Positions 26,146-35,552 of a stretch of 64,000 bases of DNA are shown here, one piece after another. The notes under the pieces were generated by a model that ran no database searches, was not told where the DNA came from, and worked only from the letters and a program-made list of their open reading frames with translations. This stretch comes from Helicobacter salomonis (lineage in GTDB: Bacteria > Campylobacterota > Campylobacteria > Campylobacterales > Helicobacteraceae): the NCBI RefSeq assembly GCF_017979425.1, contig NZ_JAERIS010000004.1, forward strand, positions 1 to 64,000, written 5' to 3'. The number at the start of each line of letters is the position of its first letter. Within the stretch, counting starts at the first letter, position 1. A program made the translations under genes and the position numbers.

Positions 26146-27729
26146 TTATTTGTCAAAATACACACTGGAGAAGCGGTTCAACTGTACTCCAGTTGCCTTC
26201 AAACCTTTCACACTGGCTAAATGTGGGAGAACTTCATCTGGATAAGCCAGGGGAACCCATGGAACATCTTTGTGGAAAATCTCCTGCGCTTGTTCATAAA
26301 GCTTTGTGCGTTCCTTTTCATCCGTGATCTCCTTGGCACGGGTGACTAAATCAGAGTAGGCATCGCTCTTGTAGAAAGAGTGGTTCTGTGAGGGGCTCTG
26401 CAGAGCTGCGTGTTTGCTCCAGAGCGTGTAGAGAAAATTATCAGGATCGCCCGTATCTGCCATCCAGCCACTGAAGGCGATAGCATGCTCTCCCATAGCC
26501 ACCTTTTTCAAATAAGCTCCCCACTCAAAAAACTCAATCTTGACTTTAATGCCCACCTTGGCCAGTTGCGCTTGGACGAATTCTGCACCCTTTTTATTAT
26601 GCCGTGCTGCAGTGAAGAGAGTGGTTTCAAACCCATCGGGATAACCCGCTTGTTTTAAAAGCTGTTTGGCCTTTTCAGGGTCATAGGGATAGGGCTTTAT
26701 ACTGGTGTTATAACCCCACATGCCAGGAGGTAGGGGATTGACTGCCTTTTTAGCATAGCCTGCATACACGACCTTGATGTAGTCGTCGGCATTGATGGCG
26801 TAGTTGAGGGCAAGGCGCACAAGTCGGTTGTCAAAGGGCTTCTTTTGAGTGTTAAGACTGAGCCATACAGTCATCAAGGAGGGGGCTTTGTCAACAACCA
26901 CGTTAGGAAGACTTTGCAAATGGGGTACTTCGCTGAGATTAGGAGATTTGATCACGGACACTTCTCCCTTTTCCAAAGCGAGAGCTCGAGAAGAAGGATT
27001 GGGAATCACACGGATGACAACTTTATCCAAATAGGCTTTAGGACCCCAATACTGAGGATTTTTGACCATGACAACCTTATCGTCTTTAAGCCAAAGAACA
27101 AACTTGAAAGGGCCCGTGCCAATGGGTTTCTTGGAAAGCTCGTCTTGCTTACCTTGCTTGGCTAAATGTTGCGCGTAATCCTGGCTTAAGATCGAGAGAA
27201 AATCCATCCCTAAATCTGCCAGAAAGGGAGCCTCTGGCTTCTTAAGTGTAATCTTGACGGTATATTTATCTAGGGCTTCAACGCTCTTGACAATGTTAGA
27301 CATTCCCATGCTTTCCCAATAGATGTAACTCCGCCCCTTGTAGTAAGGATCGCCTCCTACCATTTGGCGTCTGAAAGAAAAGAGCACATCCTTAGCGGTG
27401 AGTTCAACTTTTTTGTCCCAGTATTTGGTGGTGTGGAAATAAACCCCTTTGCGTAGGTGGAAAGTGTATACCAAACCGTCACTAGAAATATCCCAGCTGC
27501 TTGCTAGGGCAGGCTCAATTTCCGTAGTGCCATATTTGAAACGCACAAGAGTTTCGTAAATATTGCCTGTGCTCGCATAGCTCTCACCATCAGTTACTAA
27601 TGCCGGATCCATGCTCGAGCCATCCGCACCCCGTGCATAGATCAGAGTTCCTCCGTTTTTACCCTGCGCCCCTAAATTCCCCCACAACAACAGCCACAAC
27701 CCTAAAAAACCCACAAGCCAATTCTTCAT
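26146..27729 (-). CDS. dppA: Periplasmic peptide-binding protein DppA
   Basis: Solute-binding protein (SBP_bac_5 family, 527 residues) that captures peptides for DppBCDF. A signal peptide (MKNWLVGFLGLWLLLWGNLG) is followed by the mature start AQGKNGGTLIYARGADG. The family signature region WDISSDGLVYTFHLRKGVYF (about 84-103) is present. Helicobacter depend on amino-acid and peptide uptake, so this operon is core. ATG is preceded by GGAGG-like bases, and the gene follows rpmA by 37 bases. Confidence 0.93.
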   Translation of the reverse strand: MKNWLVGFLGLWLLLWGNLGAQGKNGGTLIYARGADGSSMDPALVTDGESYASTGNIYETLVRFKYGTTEIEPALASSWDISSDGLVYTFHLRKGVYFHTTKYWDKKVELTAKDVLFSFRRQMVGGDPYYKGRSYIYWESMGMSNIVKSVEALDKYTVKITLKKPEAPFLADLGMDFLSILSQDYAQHLAKQGKQDELSKKPIGTGPFKFVLWLKDDKVVMVKNPQYWGPKAYLDKVVIRVIPNPSSRALALEKGEVSVIKSPNLSEVPHLQSLPNVVVDKAPSLMTVWLSLNTQKKPFDNRLVRLALNYAINADDYIKVVYAGYAKKAVNPLPPGMWGYNTSIKPYPYDPEKAKQLLKQAGYPDGFETTLFTAARHNKKGAEFVQAQLAKVGIKVKIEFFEWGAYLKKVAMGEHAIAFSGWMADTGDPDNFLYTLWSKHAALQSPSQNHSFYKSDAYSDLVTRAKEITDEKERTKLYEQAQEIFHKDVPWVPLAYPDEVLPHLASVKGLKATGVQLNRFSSVYFDK

Positions 27730-27766
27730 CCACTACTCCTTCCCCTCCTTTAGTTCTGTTAACGCC

Positions 27767-28024
27767 TTACTTTTCCGCTAATACGCTCACTTTCTTGCGT
27801 TCTTTATCTTTGTGGCTAAAACACACAAAGCCATCAACCAAAGCAAAGAGCGTGTGATCCTTACCCATGCCCACATTTTTTCCTGGGTGTATCTTAGTAC
27901 CCCTCTGGCGCACGATGATGTTACCCGCCCTGACAAACTCCGAACCAAACTTTTTAACCCCTAAACGCCTTCCAGCCGAATCGCGATTATTCTGTGTGCT
28001 CCCCTGACCTTTCTTGTGTGCCAT
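27767..28024 (-). CDS. rpmA: 50S ribosomal protein L27
   Basis: L27 sits near the peptidyl transferase centre. The 85 residues begin [20 protein letters not shown] and contain the conserved [15 protein letters not shown] block. The N-terminus starts directly with AHKKG, with no cleavable Firmicute-type extension. It is encoded 12 bases after rplU. Confidence 0.97.
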   Translation of the reverse strand: MAHKKGQGSTQNNRDSAGRRLGVKKFGSEFVRAGNIIVRQRGTKIHPGKNVGMGKDHTLFALVDGFVCFSHKDKERKKVSVLAEK

Positions 28025-28036
28025 GCTTTAAATCCT

Positions 28037-28348
28037 TTATGCTACGATTTTTGTGATTTTAACGCGAGTGAAATCCCGCCTAAAGCCTCTTTTGGTTTTG
28101 CTATCTTTACGGCGGCGTTTCTTAAAAATAATCACTTTTTTGCCCCGTCCCTCATTGATCACCTCAGCTTCCACTTTAGCTCCGCTCACTAGGGGTGTGC
28201 CATAAACAACCCCCCCCTCTTTTGACACCGCCAAAACCTGATCTAGCTCCACATGCGCCTTAGGCTCTAGATCGAGCTTGTCCAGTAAAACCACATCCCC
28301 CTCTTGTACTTTATACTGTTTGCCCCCATTTTTAAACACTGCGTACAT
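28037..28348 (-). CDS. rplU: 50S ribosomal protein L21
   Basis: The 103-residue protein starts [20 protein letters not shown] and ends with the basic [17 protein letters not shown] block, both classic for L21, which binds 23S rRNA domain VI. It heads the rplU-rpmA-dppABCDF-obg run. A G8 run inside the gene encodes consecutive glycines (EGGVVYG). A candidate promoter lies at 28372-28385. Confidence 0.97.
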   Translation of the reverse strand: MYAVFKNGGKQYKVQEGDVVLLDKLDLEPKAHVELDQVLAVSKEGGVVYGTPLVSGAKVEAEVINEGRGKKVIIFKKRRRKDSKTKRGFRRDFTRVKITKIVA

Positions 28349-28378
28349 ACCAAATCCTAAAAAACAAAATTTCTCCCC

Positions 28379-28385
28379 ATTCTAA
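28379..28385 (-). promoter_or_regulatory. Candidate housekeeping promoter -10 for rplU operon
   Basis: On the minus strand GTGTTAGAATGG contains TTAGAAT, close to the Helicobacter sigma-80 extended -10 (TATAAT with upstream TG). It lies 30 bases before the rplU ATG. A start site 6-8 bases further downstream would leave a leader of about 25 bases. No convincing -35 is needed in this genus. Confidence 0.4.
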
Positions 28386-28417
28386 CACGAAAAAGCTTAA
28401 AAGATCAGCCACCATAC

Positions 28418-28433
28418 TGGTATACATCTTGCA
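28418..28433 (+). promoter_or_regulatory. Candidate sigma-54 (RpoN) promoter for flgL
   Basis: TGGTAT-ACATC-TTGCAT fits the RpoN consensus TGGCAC-N5-TTGCA/T with the correct GG-to-GC spacing. It lies 35 bases upstream of the flgL ATG at 28468, giving an expected start about 12 bases downstream of the GC. In H. pylori sigma-54 drives the middle flagellar class, so this placement makes sense. Confidence 0.55.
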
Positions 28434-28467
28434 TGTGTGCATTAATAACTCACATAAAAGGGAAGTT

Positions 28468-30999
28468 ATGCGCATTAGTGATAGTGGCCGCTATAACCAG
28501 ATGAACTATTACCAAAACGGATTGCAAAATAAACTCAACACAGCTAATACCAAAATTGCTTCGGGTCTAAAAATACAATATGGTTACCAAGATAGCAATG
28601 TCAATAACCAGAATCTCAAATATGGTTTTGAAGAAAATACTCTAGATCAAGGCATTGATGTGGCCAAGAATGCCCACACCGCTACGCTCAATGCCGATAA
28701 AGCTTTAAGTGAGCTCTCCAGTACGATGGAGCAATTTAAAACCAAATTGATTCAAGCCGCTAGCGATGTGCATTCTACCACCTCCCGCCAAGCTATTGCC
28801 CTCGATTTAGAAAAGCTCAAGGCTCACATGATCAATGTGGCTAATACCTCCATTGGAGGTGAATACCTATTTGGAGGCAGTAAAGTCGATCGCAAACCCT
28901 TTGATAGTACGGGTAATTACTATGGTAATGATGAGGATCTCAACGCTTTAGTGAGTGCCAATAATCTCGTGCCCTATAATGTAACCGGTCAAGATTTATT
29001 TCTAGGCAAAGATTTAGATAAGCAAAAGCACATCACCACTAATATCCGCATGTTCAATCAAAATAAATTACACCCTGATATTATGGACGCGCTCAATAAA
29101 ACTGCTGAACCTAGTGAGGTTTTTGTGCAGGCAGATGATACTCTGCGTGATCTCATTGGGGACAGCGATGATGACCCTAGCAACGACCCCAAAGAGTATT
29201 TCTATTTGCAGGGGGTGCGCCCTGATGGCAACGCCTTTAAGTCGAAGTTCGCCCTAGACAAGGCATATACTAAAAAAGAGGATGCCACTACCATCAGTGA
29301 TCTTTTAGAGCAAATCGGGAAGGCTTATGGTAATACCTCGACTAACAAAGTCGTGGATGTAAGTTTGAATGCGTGGGGAGAGATCGAAATTAAAGACCTC
29401 ACTAGTGGCAATGCTACAATTGATTTTCACATGATCTCTAGTGATAAAGATGTGGACAATCTTGAAGAATTGCGCGCCAGTGACGCGCGTGTTACCCACT
29501 ATGTCAAAAGCCCCTTTCTCACCGATCGTGGTCTTTCAACTTTACATGGCGTGAGCGATCCTTACGATCGCCGCATGCTCGATCTCTCCAGCGCATTTAT
29601 CACCCAAGACAATATCCCAGCCAACCGCAACACAAAGCTGAGCGCAATTTTGGGTCCTAATGCCGCTGCTCTGGAAATTAGTGGCACACGCCCCAACAAT
29701 CCAGATGGGACCATCAATACAACTCCCCTAGAACCCCTTGTCTTAAGCACACAATCCACTCTACAAGATGTGATAAACGCTATCAAAGGGCACTTTCAGG
29801 GAAATTTGGAGGTTGAAATCTCTGAAGATGGGAGATTGCGCCTTGTCGATCACAATGTCAAAAACACCGCCCATGATAGTAACACCCCTCCCTTTGATGG
29901 CCCCCATGGTCTTAGTCTAACGCTTAGAAGTTTAGATGCCAAAGGACAAGAGGTCAAAGCCTTGCCCACAGATTATGCTAGTGAATATCAAAAAACCTAC
30001 TTCACGCACTCAGGCGCGCGTTTAGTAGGTAATGTTTCTCAGGTAGTGCCCAAAAGCATGGATTATGCCACGGGGGCCACAACACTCTCTGAGGTAATGG
30101 GAGCGCAAATTGGGGAACAAAGCTATATCCTCAAATTGCAAGACCACAATGGCGTGCCCTTGCAAGCGCGCTTGTCTTTGGAAGATCGTGGCGCGTTCTT
30201 AGAATTGCCCAACAAAAACGGGGGTGCACCCTATCACATCCCCTTGTATAACCGCAATCAAAATCCACCCACTCTTACTAAACCCAATGAAGTTACTTAC
30301 CGCCAGCTCATGGATGCCATCACCTTAGCAATGAATTACAGCAACCAAGACACTAAAGTTTATGCACGCGCGCAAGCCCATGTGCCCTCTGATGAGAGTA
30401 AAGAGGCGTTTCTAGCCTTGCTTCAACAAGCCGATACGCGCGTAGATGTCAATTTAAACGAAAATGGACAGGTGGTGATTCACGATAAAATCCACTCTAA
30501 AACTTTAATGCAATTCATGTTCTTTGATAGTCAATCTGATGATTTTTCTGCCCATGTGTTGCAAAAGGACGCACCTTCCATCCGTTTGAACGCCAATAAC
30601 GCGCTCACCATCGATCAACCCCACATTAACTTTTTCAAGCAGTTAGATGGCGTGATCGATTCAGTGCGCAGAGGGATTTACCGTCCCGATGCCCTGCAAG
30701 ATAATTACAATGAACACATGCGTAATTTAGGGATTCAGAATAATATTGAGTTGGTGGATCACTTGAGTGATCATATCGAAAAGGTCATCGCCGCTAATGG
30801 AGCCCATAGCCGTAGTTTTGCGCATATTCTAAGACGCAATGAGGTGCTCAAATCCCAAGTGCAATCTATCCGGGGCGATACGGTGGGCACAGACATCGCA
30901 GAAACCTATAACAAGTTTTCCCAGTTGCGCAATAATTACGATGCCGTGCTCTCTTCAAGTAGCAAGATCAATCAAATGGCATTGAGCAATTACTTATGA
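28468..30999 (+). CDS. flgL: Flagellar hook-filament junction protein FlgL
   Basis: FlgL (HAP3) joins the hook-distal FlgK ring to the filament. The ATG at 28468, with GGGAA ribosome-binding site, gives MRISDSGRYNQMNYYQNGLQ, the typical D0 start; an upstream in-frame ATG at 28429 lies at the putative sigma-54 site and is unlikely. The product is 843 residues, far longer than the 300-residue enteric FlgL but similar to the long Helicobacter form. N- and C-terminal helical ends flank an enlarged variable middle. The C-terminus NNYDAVLSSSSKINQMALSN is a flagellin-like D0 helix. Convergent with, and overlapping by 10 bases, the next gene. Confidence 0.93.
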   Translation: MRISDSGRYNQMNYYQNGLQNKLNTANTKIASGLKIQYGYQDSNVNNQNLKYGFEENTLDQGIDVAKNAHTATLNADKALSELSSTMEQFKTKLIQAASDVHSTTSRQAIALDLEKLKAHMINVANTSIGGEYLFGGSKVDRKPFDSTGNYYGNDEDLNALVSANNLVPYNVTGQDLFLGKDLDKQKHITTNIRMFNQNKLHPDIMDALNKTAEPSEVFVQADDTLRDLIGDSDDDPSNDPKEYFYLQGVRPDGNAFKSKFALDKAYTKKEDATTISDLLEQIGKAYGNTSTNKVVDVSLNAWGEIEIKDLTSGNATIDFHMISSDKDVDNLEELRASDARVTHYVKSPFLTDRGLSTLHGVSDPYDRRMLDLSSAFITQDNIPANRNTKLSAILGPNAAALEISGTRPNNPDGTINTTPLEPLVLSTQSTLQDVINAIKGHFQGNLEVEISEDGRLRLVDHNVKNTAHDSNTPPFDGPHGLSLTLRSLDAKGQEVKALPTDYASEYQKTYFTHSGARLVGNVSQVVPKSMDYATGATTLSEVMGAQIGEQSYILKLQDHNGVPLQARLSLEDRGAFLELPNKNGGAPYHIPLYNRNQNPPTLTKPNEVTYRQLMDAITLAMNYSNQDTKVYARAQAHVPSDESKEAFLALLQQADTRVDVNLNENGQVVIHDKIHSKTLMQFMFFDSQSDDFSAHVLQKDAPSIRLNANNALTIDQPHINFFKQLDGVIDSVRRGIYRPDALQDNYNEHMRNLGIQNNIELVDHLSDHIEKVIAANGAHSRSFAHILRRNEVLKSQVQSIRGDTVGTDIAETYNKFSQLRNNYDAVLSSSSKINQMALSNYL

Positions 31000-33116
31000 G
31001 GCACTGGGGGTTCGCGTAAAACCGGTCCCTTAAAGAGATAATACCAGCTTAGTCCATTGGCAATTCTCTCTTGCTCCATGAGGTTTTCGGCCAGTTTCAA
31101 ATCCTGAGCACTGGGGGAGTGTTTGATCCAAAGTTGGTTTTGCACATAATTTAGCCCCTCTAACCCCCCACTCCCATAGACAAAATCCACCCCATCTACC
31201 CCCCTAGCTCCCACCACATCAAAACCTAACGCATGGTCATGGGCGCACTCTTGGGGTATGCTGGCATTGCTAAAGAGAGGCTTGCCAAAGCTGGCATAAG
31301 TATAACCCTTAGGTGCGACAAGTTCCATAATTGTGGGCGCAATGTCGATATGCGCGCCGATACAGCGAACCTGTTTGGGTTCTAAAGAGGGGGCGTAGAG
31401 AATGAGGGGCACACTCTTTGTCATGTAGAAATTATTCTTGGCATAATCAAAACTGCGATCGAAGTGATCGCCAGTGATGACGAAGAGAGAGTGAGGGAAC
31501 TTGATACGCGCCTTTTTAATGAAGTCCACCAAGATTTTATCATACCAATAGACATGGCCTAGAAAGTTCGCATCGGGTAAATTCTCCGATGCGGGGGTAC
31601 GATCCACAAAAGCTTGAATCTCTTCCACAGGCACCCCAAAGGCTTTTAGGTTGACATTTCTGGTTGTGTGGTTGCTCAAGGTCATCACCATAGTGAATGT
31701 GTTTTGATCTGAGGGAGTTGCCTCTAAAATATAGTCAAACAAGATATTGTCATGCACACCCCAATTGCTCTCCAAGGGTTTTGGATAAGCCGTGGGATTT
31801 GTGGCAAGTTTATGGTGAGCAAATTCGAGCAAGCGGGTGTTGAAGATCAGTCCATCAAACCCTTGTGTTTTGGTGAAGCTATCCAAACGATTCCAAATCC
31901 CACTGCCCCCATAGTAAAAGAGATTATGAAACCCCAATCCCTTCATCTGGTTACCAATGGCAGTGGGCAGAGAGGGGATTTTAACTCCCATATTGACAAA
32001 ATTCGTGTCGTTAATATTAAAAAGCCCGGTGATTTGCACATCGAGGCTTTTCACCGTGCGCCTTGCATTTTCTAAAAACAGCGGGAAAATAAAGCCGTGT
32101 TGGTGGTCATTGAGCCCTTTGAGTGCGCTGACTAACCCGATCGAGTCAAATTTGGGATCAAAATGCCATGTGGAGAGGGATTCTGAGACAATGTAAAAAA
32201 CATGGGTGATGTGAGGGGATAGGGGATTGTGGCTCTGTTGTTTGAGTAATTCTCTAAGATCGAGGGGAAAAGAAGTTCTGGGAGGGAGATGAAAATACTC
32301 TTGAGTCGCCTGCAAGAGTGGCTTAGAGCTAAAGCTAGCAAAATGAATCTGGCGACTTTTGCGATAATCCTTAAAGACCAGATAGAGATTGCGAAACGCC
32401 CCGGGAGTTACTTTGCGCAAGAAAGGATTTTCAGCGGGTTGGACTATAAAATCCAAGGATACCCCGGTCAGCCCCAAGCGTGAATTGATTGAAACGAGCA
32501 TAAAGAGCGTAAAAGAGAATAATACAGCACTCAGGGCAAATTTAGGGGGGAAGACTTGGAGAATTGTGTATGCATGGGTCGCTAGGTGCGTAGCTTTTAG
32601 GTAGAGCCTAAAACTTAAAGCACTTAAAACCAGCCAGATTAAAACTTTTGTGCCGATGAAATACTCCCCCGTAACCGCCATACTCAAGAGTGTCTTAGGG
32701 CTCTCGTCCAAGATTTCAAGCAAATTTGCATTAAAGACATCGCCATAAATGCTATAAAAAGTCATGTTGGCAAGTTGTAGGAGCAGACAGAACGCGATAC
32801 TAAAACAGGCATAGGAAGCAAGTAACTTAGATCGTAAGCGTGTGGGGGTAAAAAGTCCTAGAAGTAAGAAGAGAAGGCCAAAAATGGCTACAATGCGATT
32901 GTCATATTTGACTCCATCGCCTAGCACCTGCCAAATAGCCCCCCAGAGTGTACTAACACTCTGGGCAAGCGCACCCTTGTAAATGCCTGTGTAAGCAATA
33001 AAACCCAGTCGCAAGCAGATAAAAAATGCGCTCAAGAACAAGCTAAAGCATAACGCCCCTAGGCCAAGATTTAAAAGTTGTTGGGAGAGAGGTGTGCGGG
33101 GGTGCCGTGCCATCAC
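30990..33116 (-). CDS. Membrane sulfatase-fold transferase (LTA-synthase/phosphoethanolamine-transferase type)
   Basis: The 708-residue protein has five N-terminal membrane helices (within residues 1-200) and an extracytoplasmic alkaline-phosphatase-superfamily domain: VFYIVSESLSTWHFD (metal-binding E), RRTVKSLDVQITGL (with the expected catalytic Thr), LSNHTTRN, FVITGDHFDRSF (metal-binding D and H). This is the LTA-synthase/sulfatase family layout, enzymes that transfer phosphoglycerol or phosphoethanolamine to envelope glycans or lipid A. The substrate is not evident. Its start overlaps hpaA by four bases, coupling it to the mo-rib-hpa operon. Confidence 0.75.
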   Translation of the reverse strand: MMARHPRTPLSQQLLNLGLGALCFSLFLSAFFICLRLGFIAYTGIYKGALAQSVSTLWGAIWQVLGDGVKYDNRIVAIFGLLFLLLGLFTPTRLRSKLLASYACFSIAFCLLLQLANMTFYSIYGDVFNANLLEILDESPKTLLSMAVTGEYFIGTKVLIWLVLSALSFRLYLKATHLATHAYTILQVFPPKFALSAVLFSFTLFMLVSINSRLGLTGVSLDFIVQPAENPFLRKVTPGAFRNLYLVFKDYRKSRQIHFASFSSKPLLQATQEYFHLPPRTSFPLDLRELLKQQSHNPLSPHITHVFYIVSESLSTWHFDPKFDSIGLVSALKGLNDHQHGFIFPLFLENARRTVKSLDVQITGLFNINDTNFVNMGVKIPSLPTAIGNQMKGLGFHNLFYYGGSGIWNRLDSFTKTQGFDGLIFNTRLLEFAHHKLATNPTAYPKPLESNWGVHDNILFDYILEATPSDQNTFTMVMTLSNHTTRNVNLKAFGVPVEEIQAFVDRTPASENLPDANFLGHVYWYDKILVDFIKKARIKFPHSLFVITGDHFDRSFDYAKNNFYMTKSVPLILYAPSLEPKQVRCIGAHIDIAPTIMELVAPKGYTYASFGKPLFSNASIPQECAHDHALGFDVVGARGVDGVDFVYGSGGLEGLNYVQNQLWIKHSPSAQDLKLAENLMEQERIANGLSWYYLFKGPVLREPPVPHK

Positions 33117-33865
33117 TCTGGTTTGCGTGCTTTTAATTCAGCAATATCATTGGTATAGGATTTAATTCTCTCTTGGGTGAGTTTGGAGTCTAGGTGTCGC
33201 ATCACAGCTTGAAAGATGGTATTGAGTGCTTTTTTCACCGCGTCGTTAGAATTGTCTTTTCCCTTATACATGGAGCTCAACAAGCCACCAGTATGCTCCG
33301 ATCGGCTAGATTTGACAAAGGGTTCTTTTACATCAATTTCACTTAAATCAATCATAAACGAATCTACAGACTCCCCGCTTACGGGTTCTACAAACACCAC
33401 TTTCACATATCCCATGGCCAATAATGTGCCCTTCATGACATCCATGCCCGTAGAGAAGATGAGTCCGGGGCTGGATTTTTTTTGTTCTGTGGTTTTAGGG
33501 TCTGGCCTGAGCACAATTTCCCCACTGATTTCTAGGGCTAGATAGTTGTCGCGTTTTTGCGCAAAAGTCAAATCGCTCTTATCGCTCACATCAAGAGGAT
33601 TTACCTTGTAACCCTGATTTTTGAGCAAATCCTGAATCTTGAGCGCGAGCTGTTGCCTGAATTGATTCTCGTATTCTTTGGCGACATTATCACTATACTG
33701 CAAGACAGGCTTTAAGAGAATAATTTGCTCGTGAGTCATCGGGGCTTGATGCGCACTAGTTTGGTAGGTTAGTCGCAGGGGGACTTCATTAGTGATGGTG
33801 ATCTCAGGCCCACACCCTGCCAGTACCACACACAACCCTGCCCCTAGTAATCGCCGTTTCCACAT
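33113..33865 (-). CDS. hpaA: HpaA-family lipoprotein (neuraminyllactose-binding hemagglutinin homologue)
   Basis: The 250-residue protein has a lipoprotein signal with lipobox VLAGC (14-18), then EVPLRLTYQTSAHQAPMTHE and VAKEYENQFRQQLALKIQDL, the landmarks of Helicobacter HpaA. In H. pylori HpaA is an outer-membrane or flagellar-sheath lipoprotein essential for colonisation. The H. pylori KRTIQK motif proposed for sialic-acid binding is not present here. Gene order (next to moaC) matches the H. pylori hpaA locus, which supports orthology over a paralogue. Four bases separate it from moaC. Confidence 0.88.
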   Translation of the reverse strand: MWKRRLLGAGLCVVLAGCGPEITITNEVPLRLTYQTSAHQAPMTHEQIILLKPVLQYSDNVAKEYENQFRQQLALKIQDLLKNQGYKVNPLDVSDKSDLTFAQKRDNYLALEISGEIVLRPDPKTTEQKKSSPGLIFSTGMDVMKGTLLAMGYVKVVFVEPVSGESVDSFMIDLSEIDVKEPFVKSSRSEHTGGLLSSMYKGKDNSNDAVKKALNTIFQAVMRHLDSKLTQERIKSYTNDIAELKARKPE

Positions 33866-33869
33866 TTAT

Positions 33870-34349
33870 TTACTCCTTGTCAATGGTATAATTGCCGCTC
33901 TTTCCCCCACTTTTATGCTCTAATTGTATCTCTCCCATTACCATGCTTTTATCCATGCCCTTGGCCATGTCATAAATCGTTAAGAGCCCTACACTCACTC
34001 CCATAAGGGCCTCCATCTCCACACCCGTTTGCCCCTGACATTGCACTTGTACCCGCACCAACAGGGCACTCTCAGAGGGACATTCCAGCACCTGCGCGTG
34101 CACCCCGCTCAAATTCAGAGGATGACACATGGGAATGAGTGCGCTGGTCTGTTTAGCCCCCATGATGGCCGCAATGATGGCCGTTTGAATCACAGGCCCT
34201 TTTTTGAGTGCGTTGTCCAAGATAGCCTGATATACTTGAGCATTCATGTAAATCTTGCCACTGGCAATGGCTACGCGTTGTGTAGAAGCCTTAGCGCTCA
34301 CATCGACCATGGTGGGGTTGTGGCTACGATCCAAATGGTTGAGTGTCAT
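33870..34349 (-). CDS. moaC: Cyclic pyranopterin monophosphate synthase MoaC
   Basis: With MoaA, MoaC converts GTP-derived intermediate to cyclic pyranopterin phosphate, the first stable molybdopterin precursor. The 159-residue protein has AIIAAIMGAKQTSALIPMCH followed by PLNLSGV, and GVEMEALMGVSVGLLTIYDM with catalytic-region KGMDK. It overlaps mogA by four bases. Part of the compact mo cluster. Confidence 0.95.
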   Translation of the reverse strand: MTLNHLDRSHNPTMVDVSAKASTQRVAIASGKIYMNAQVYQAILDNALKKGPVIQTAIIAAIMGAKQTSALIPMCHPLNLSGVHAQVLECPSESALLVRVQVQCQGQTGVEMEALMGVSVGLLTIYDMAKGMDKSMVMGEIQLEHKSGGKSGNYTIDKE

Positions 34350-34876
34350 TTTTGAGGGCGAAACACTTGGATATTCTCAGAGTTACCCTCAATATAAGCT
34401 CCTCCGATCAAATCGATGCAATAAGGGATAGCAGGAAAAACCACCTCTAGGCATTCTCTAATGCTTTTGGGTTTACCGGGCAAATTGACAATGAGGCTTG
34501 AACCTCTGATACCTGCACTCTGGCGGGATAAAATGGCGGTGGGAACATATTTTAGGCTAGCCATGCGCATCAATTCCCCAAAGCCGGGCAACATCTTAGA
34601 GCACACCGCCTGCGTGGCCTCAGGAGTTACATCTCTGGGGGCGGGCCCCGTCCCTCCCGTAGTTACAATGAGATCGCAACGCTTTTCATCACTCAGGTGT
34701 ATTAGGGTTTGTGTAATACTCTCCTGTTCATCGGCTATGAGCGCGTATTCAAATTCCAAAGGGTTGCAGATATAACCCTGCAAAACTTCGCGGATTGCTG
34801 GTCCCCCTAAATCCTCATACACTCCCAAGGACGCGCGATCACTGGTTACGACAATCCCAACCTTAATACACTCCAT
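34346..34876 (-). CDS. mogA: Molybdopterin adenylyltransferase MogA
   Basis: Activates molybdopterin with AMP before molybdenum insertion. The 176-residue protein contains IVTSDRASLGVYEDLGGPAI and LIVTTGGTGPAPRDVTPEAT, plus LPGKPKSIRECLEVVFPAIP, all typical of MogA/MoaB. It is separated from moaE by nine bases. Final steps of cofactor assembly (MoeA) are not encoded in this window. Confidence 0.93.
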   Translation of the reverse strand: MECIKVGIVVTSDRASLGVYEDLGGPAIREVLQGYICNPLEFEYALIADEQESITQTLIHLSDEKRCDLIVTTGGTGPAPRDVTPEATQAVCSKMLPGFGELMRMASLKYVPTAILSRQSAGIRGSSLIVNLPGKPKSIRECLEVVFPAIPYCIDLIGGAYIEGNSENIQVFRPQK

Positions 34877-34885
34877 GCATACCTT

Positions 34886-35338
34886 TCAGCTTAATAACCC
34901 ACTTCCCCTCAAGGGATGTCCCTGATCTTGCGCGTAAACCCTCTGCTCGCCTTGCAAATAATACTTCCAAATAGGCGCACTCTGCTTGAAATCTTCAATG
35001 AAAGCGCCGTAAATTTCCAAAGGGGCTTTGCGGTGTTTGGCTATCAATCCCACCATGTAAGAACTCTGGTGCAGAGCGACATCCCCCCTTGAATGCGCCA
35101 TTTTGAGCAGCACTCCTCGAGCTTGCGCTTTGCGCTGCCATCCTTCAAACCATGCTTGCAATAAGGGCATGTACAGCTCAAAACTCAACCCCCTAAAATC
35201 TTCTTCTTGAGCACGCACCACGCCCGTAAAGACGCACAAAGCCCCGTAATTATGCGTAGCACACTCGCGCTCCCACTGCGCATAAAGCCCTGTTGTGTCC
35301 AAGCCACCCTCAAAAATCTCTAGCAAACTATCCTCCAC
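34886..35338 (-). CDS. moaE: Molybdopterin synthase catalytic subunit MoaE
   Basis: MoaE with MoaD inserts two sulphurs into the precursor to make molybdopterin. The 150-residue protein has FTGVVRAQEEDFRGLSFELY, SRGDVALHQSSYMVGLIAKH, RKAPLEIYGAFIEDFKQSAP and IWKYY, the MoaE pattern. It overlaps moaD by 11 bases, consistent with co-translation of the complex. Confidence 0.93.
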   Translation of the reverse strand: MEDSLLEIFEGGLDTTGLYAQWERECATHNYGALCVFTGVVRAQEEDFRGLSFELYMPLLQAWFEGWQRKAQARGVLLKMAHSRGDVALHQSSYMVGLIAKHRKAPLEIYGAFIEDFKQSAPIWKYYLQGEQRVYAQDQGHPLRGSGLLS

Positions 35339-35552
35339 ACACAGGAGGCAAGATCACCACCTTATCGCCGTCTCTGAGAGGTGTGTGGATATTTTCGACT
35401 AAAACCCCATTGATCGCAATGGCACTGAGGGGTAACCAAGGTCTGAGGCTCTCCTTTTGCGTTAAAATGGCTTTGAGCGCGCTAAGATCGCCTATTTCAA
35501 GCTGCATATCCTCTTCTGGAATAGGTCCTAAAAATTCTACACTAATCATCAA
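35328..35552 (-). CDS. moaD: Molybdopterin synthase sulphur carrier MoaD
   Basis: Ubiquitin-fold protein of 74 residues. It ends in the essential C-terminal Gly-Gly (VILPPVCGG), which is thiocarboxylated. [20 protein letters not shown] is the conserved strand-turn region. The start overlaps the ribA stop by four bases. Confidence 0.93.
   Translation of the reverse strand: MMISVEFLGPIPEEDMQLEIGDLSALKAILTQKESLRPWLPLSAIAINGVLVENIHTPLRDGDKVVILPPVCGG

Noticed and set aside
28210-28217. C8 (G8 in the gene) run inside rplU as a phase-variation tract
   Set aside because: The gene is essential and in frame; the run just encodes glycines in a conserved position.
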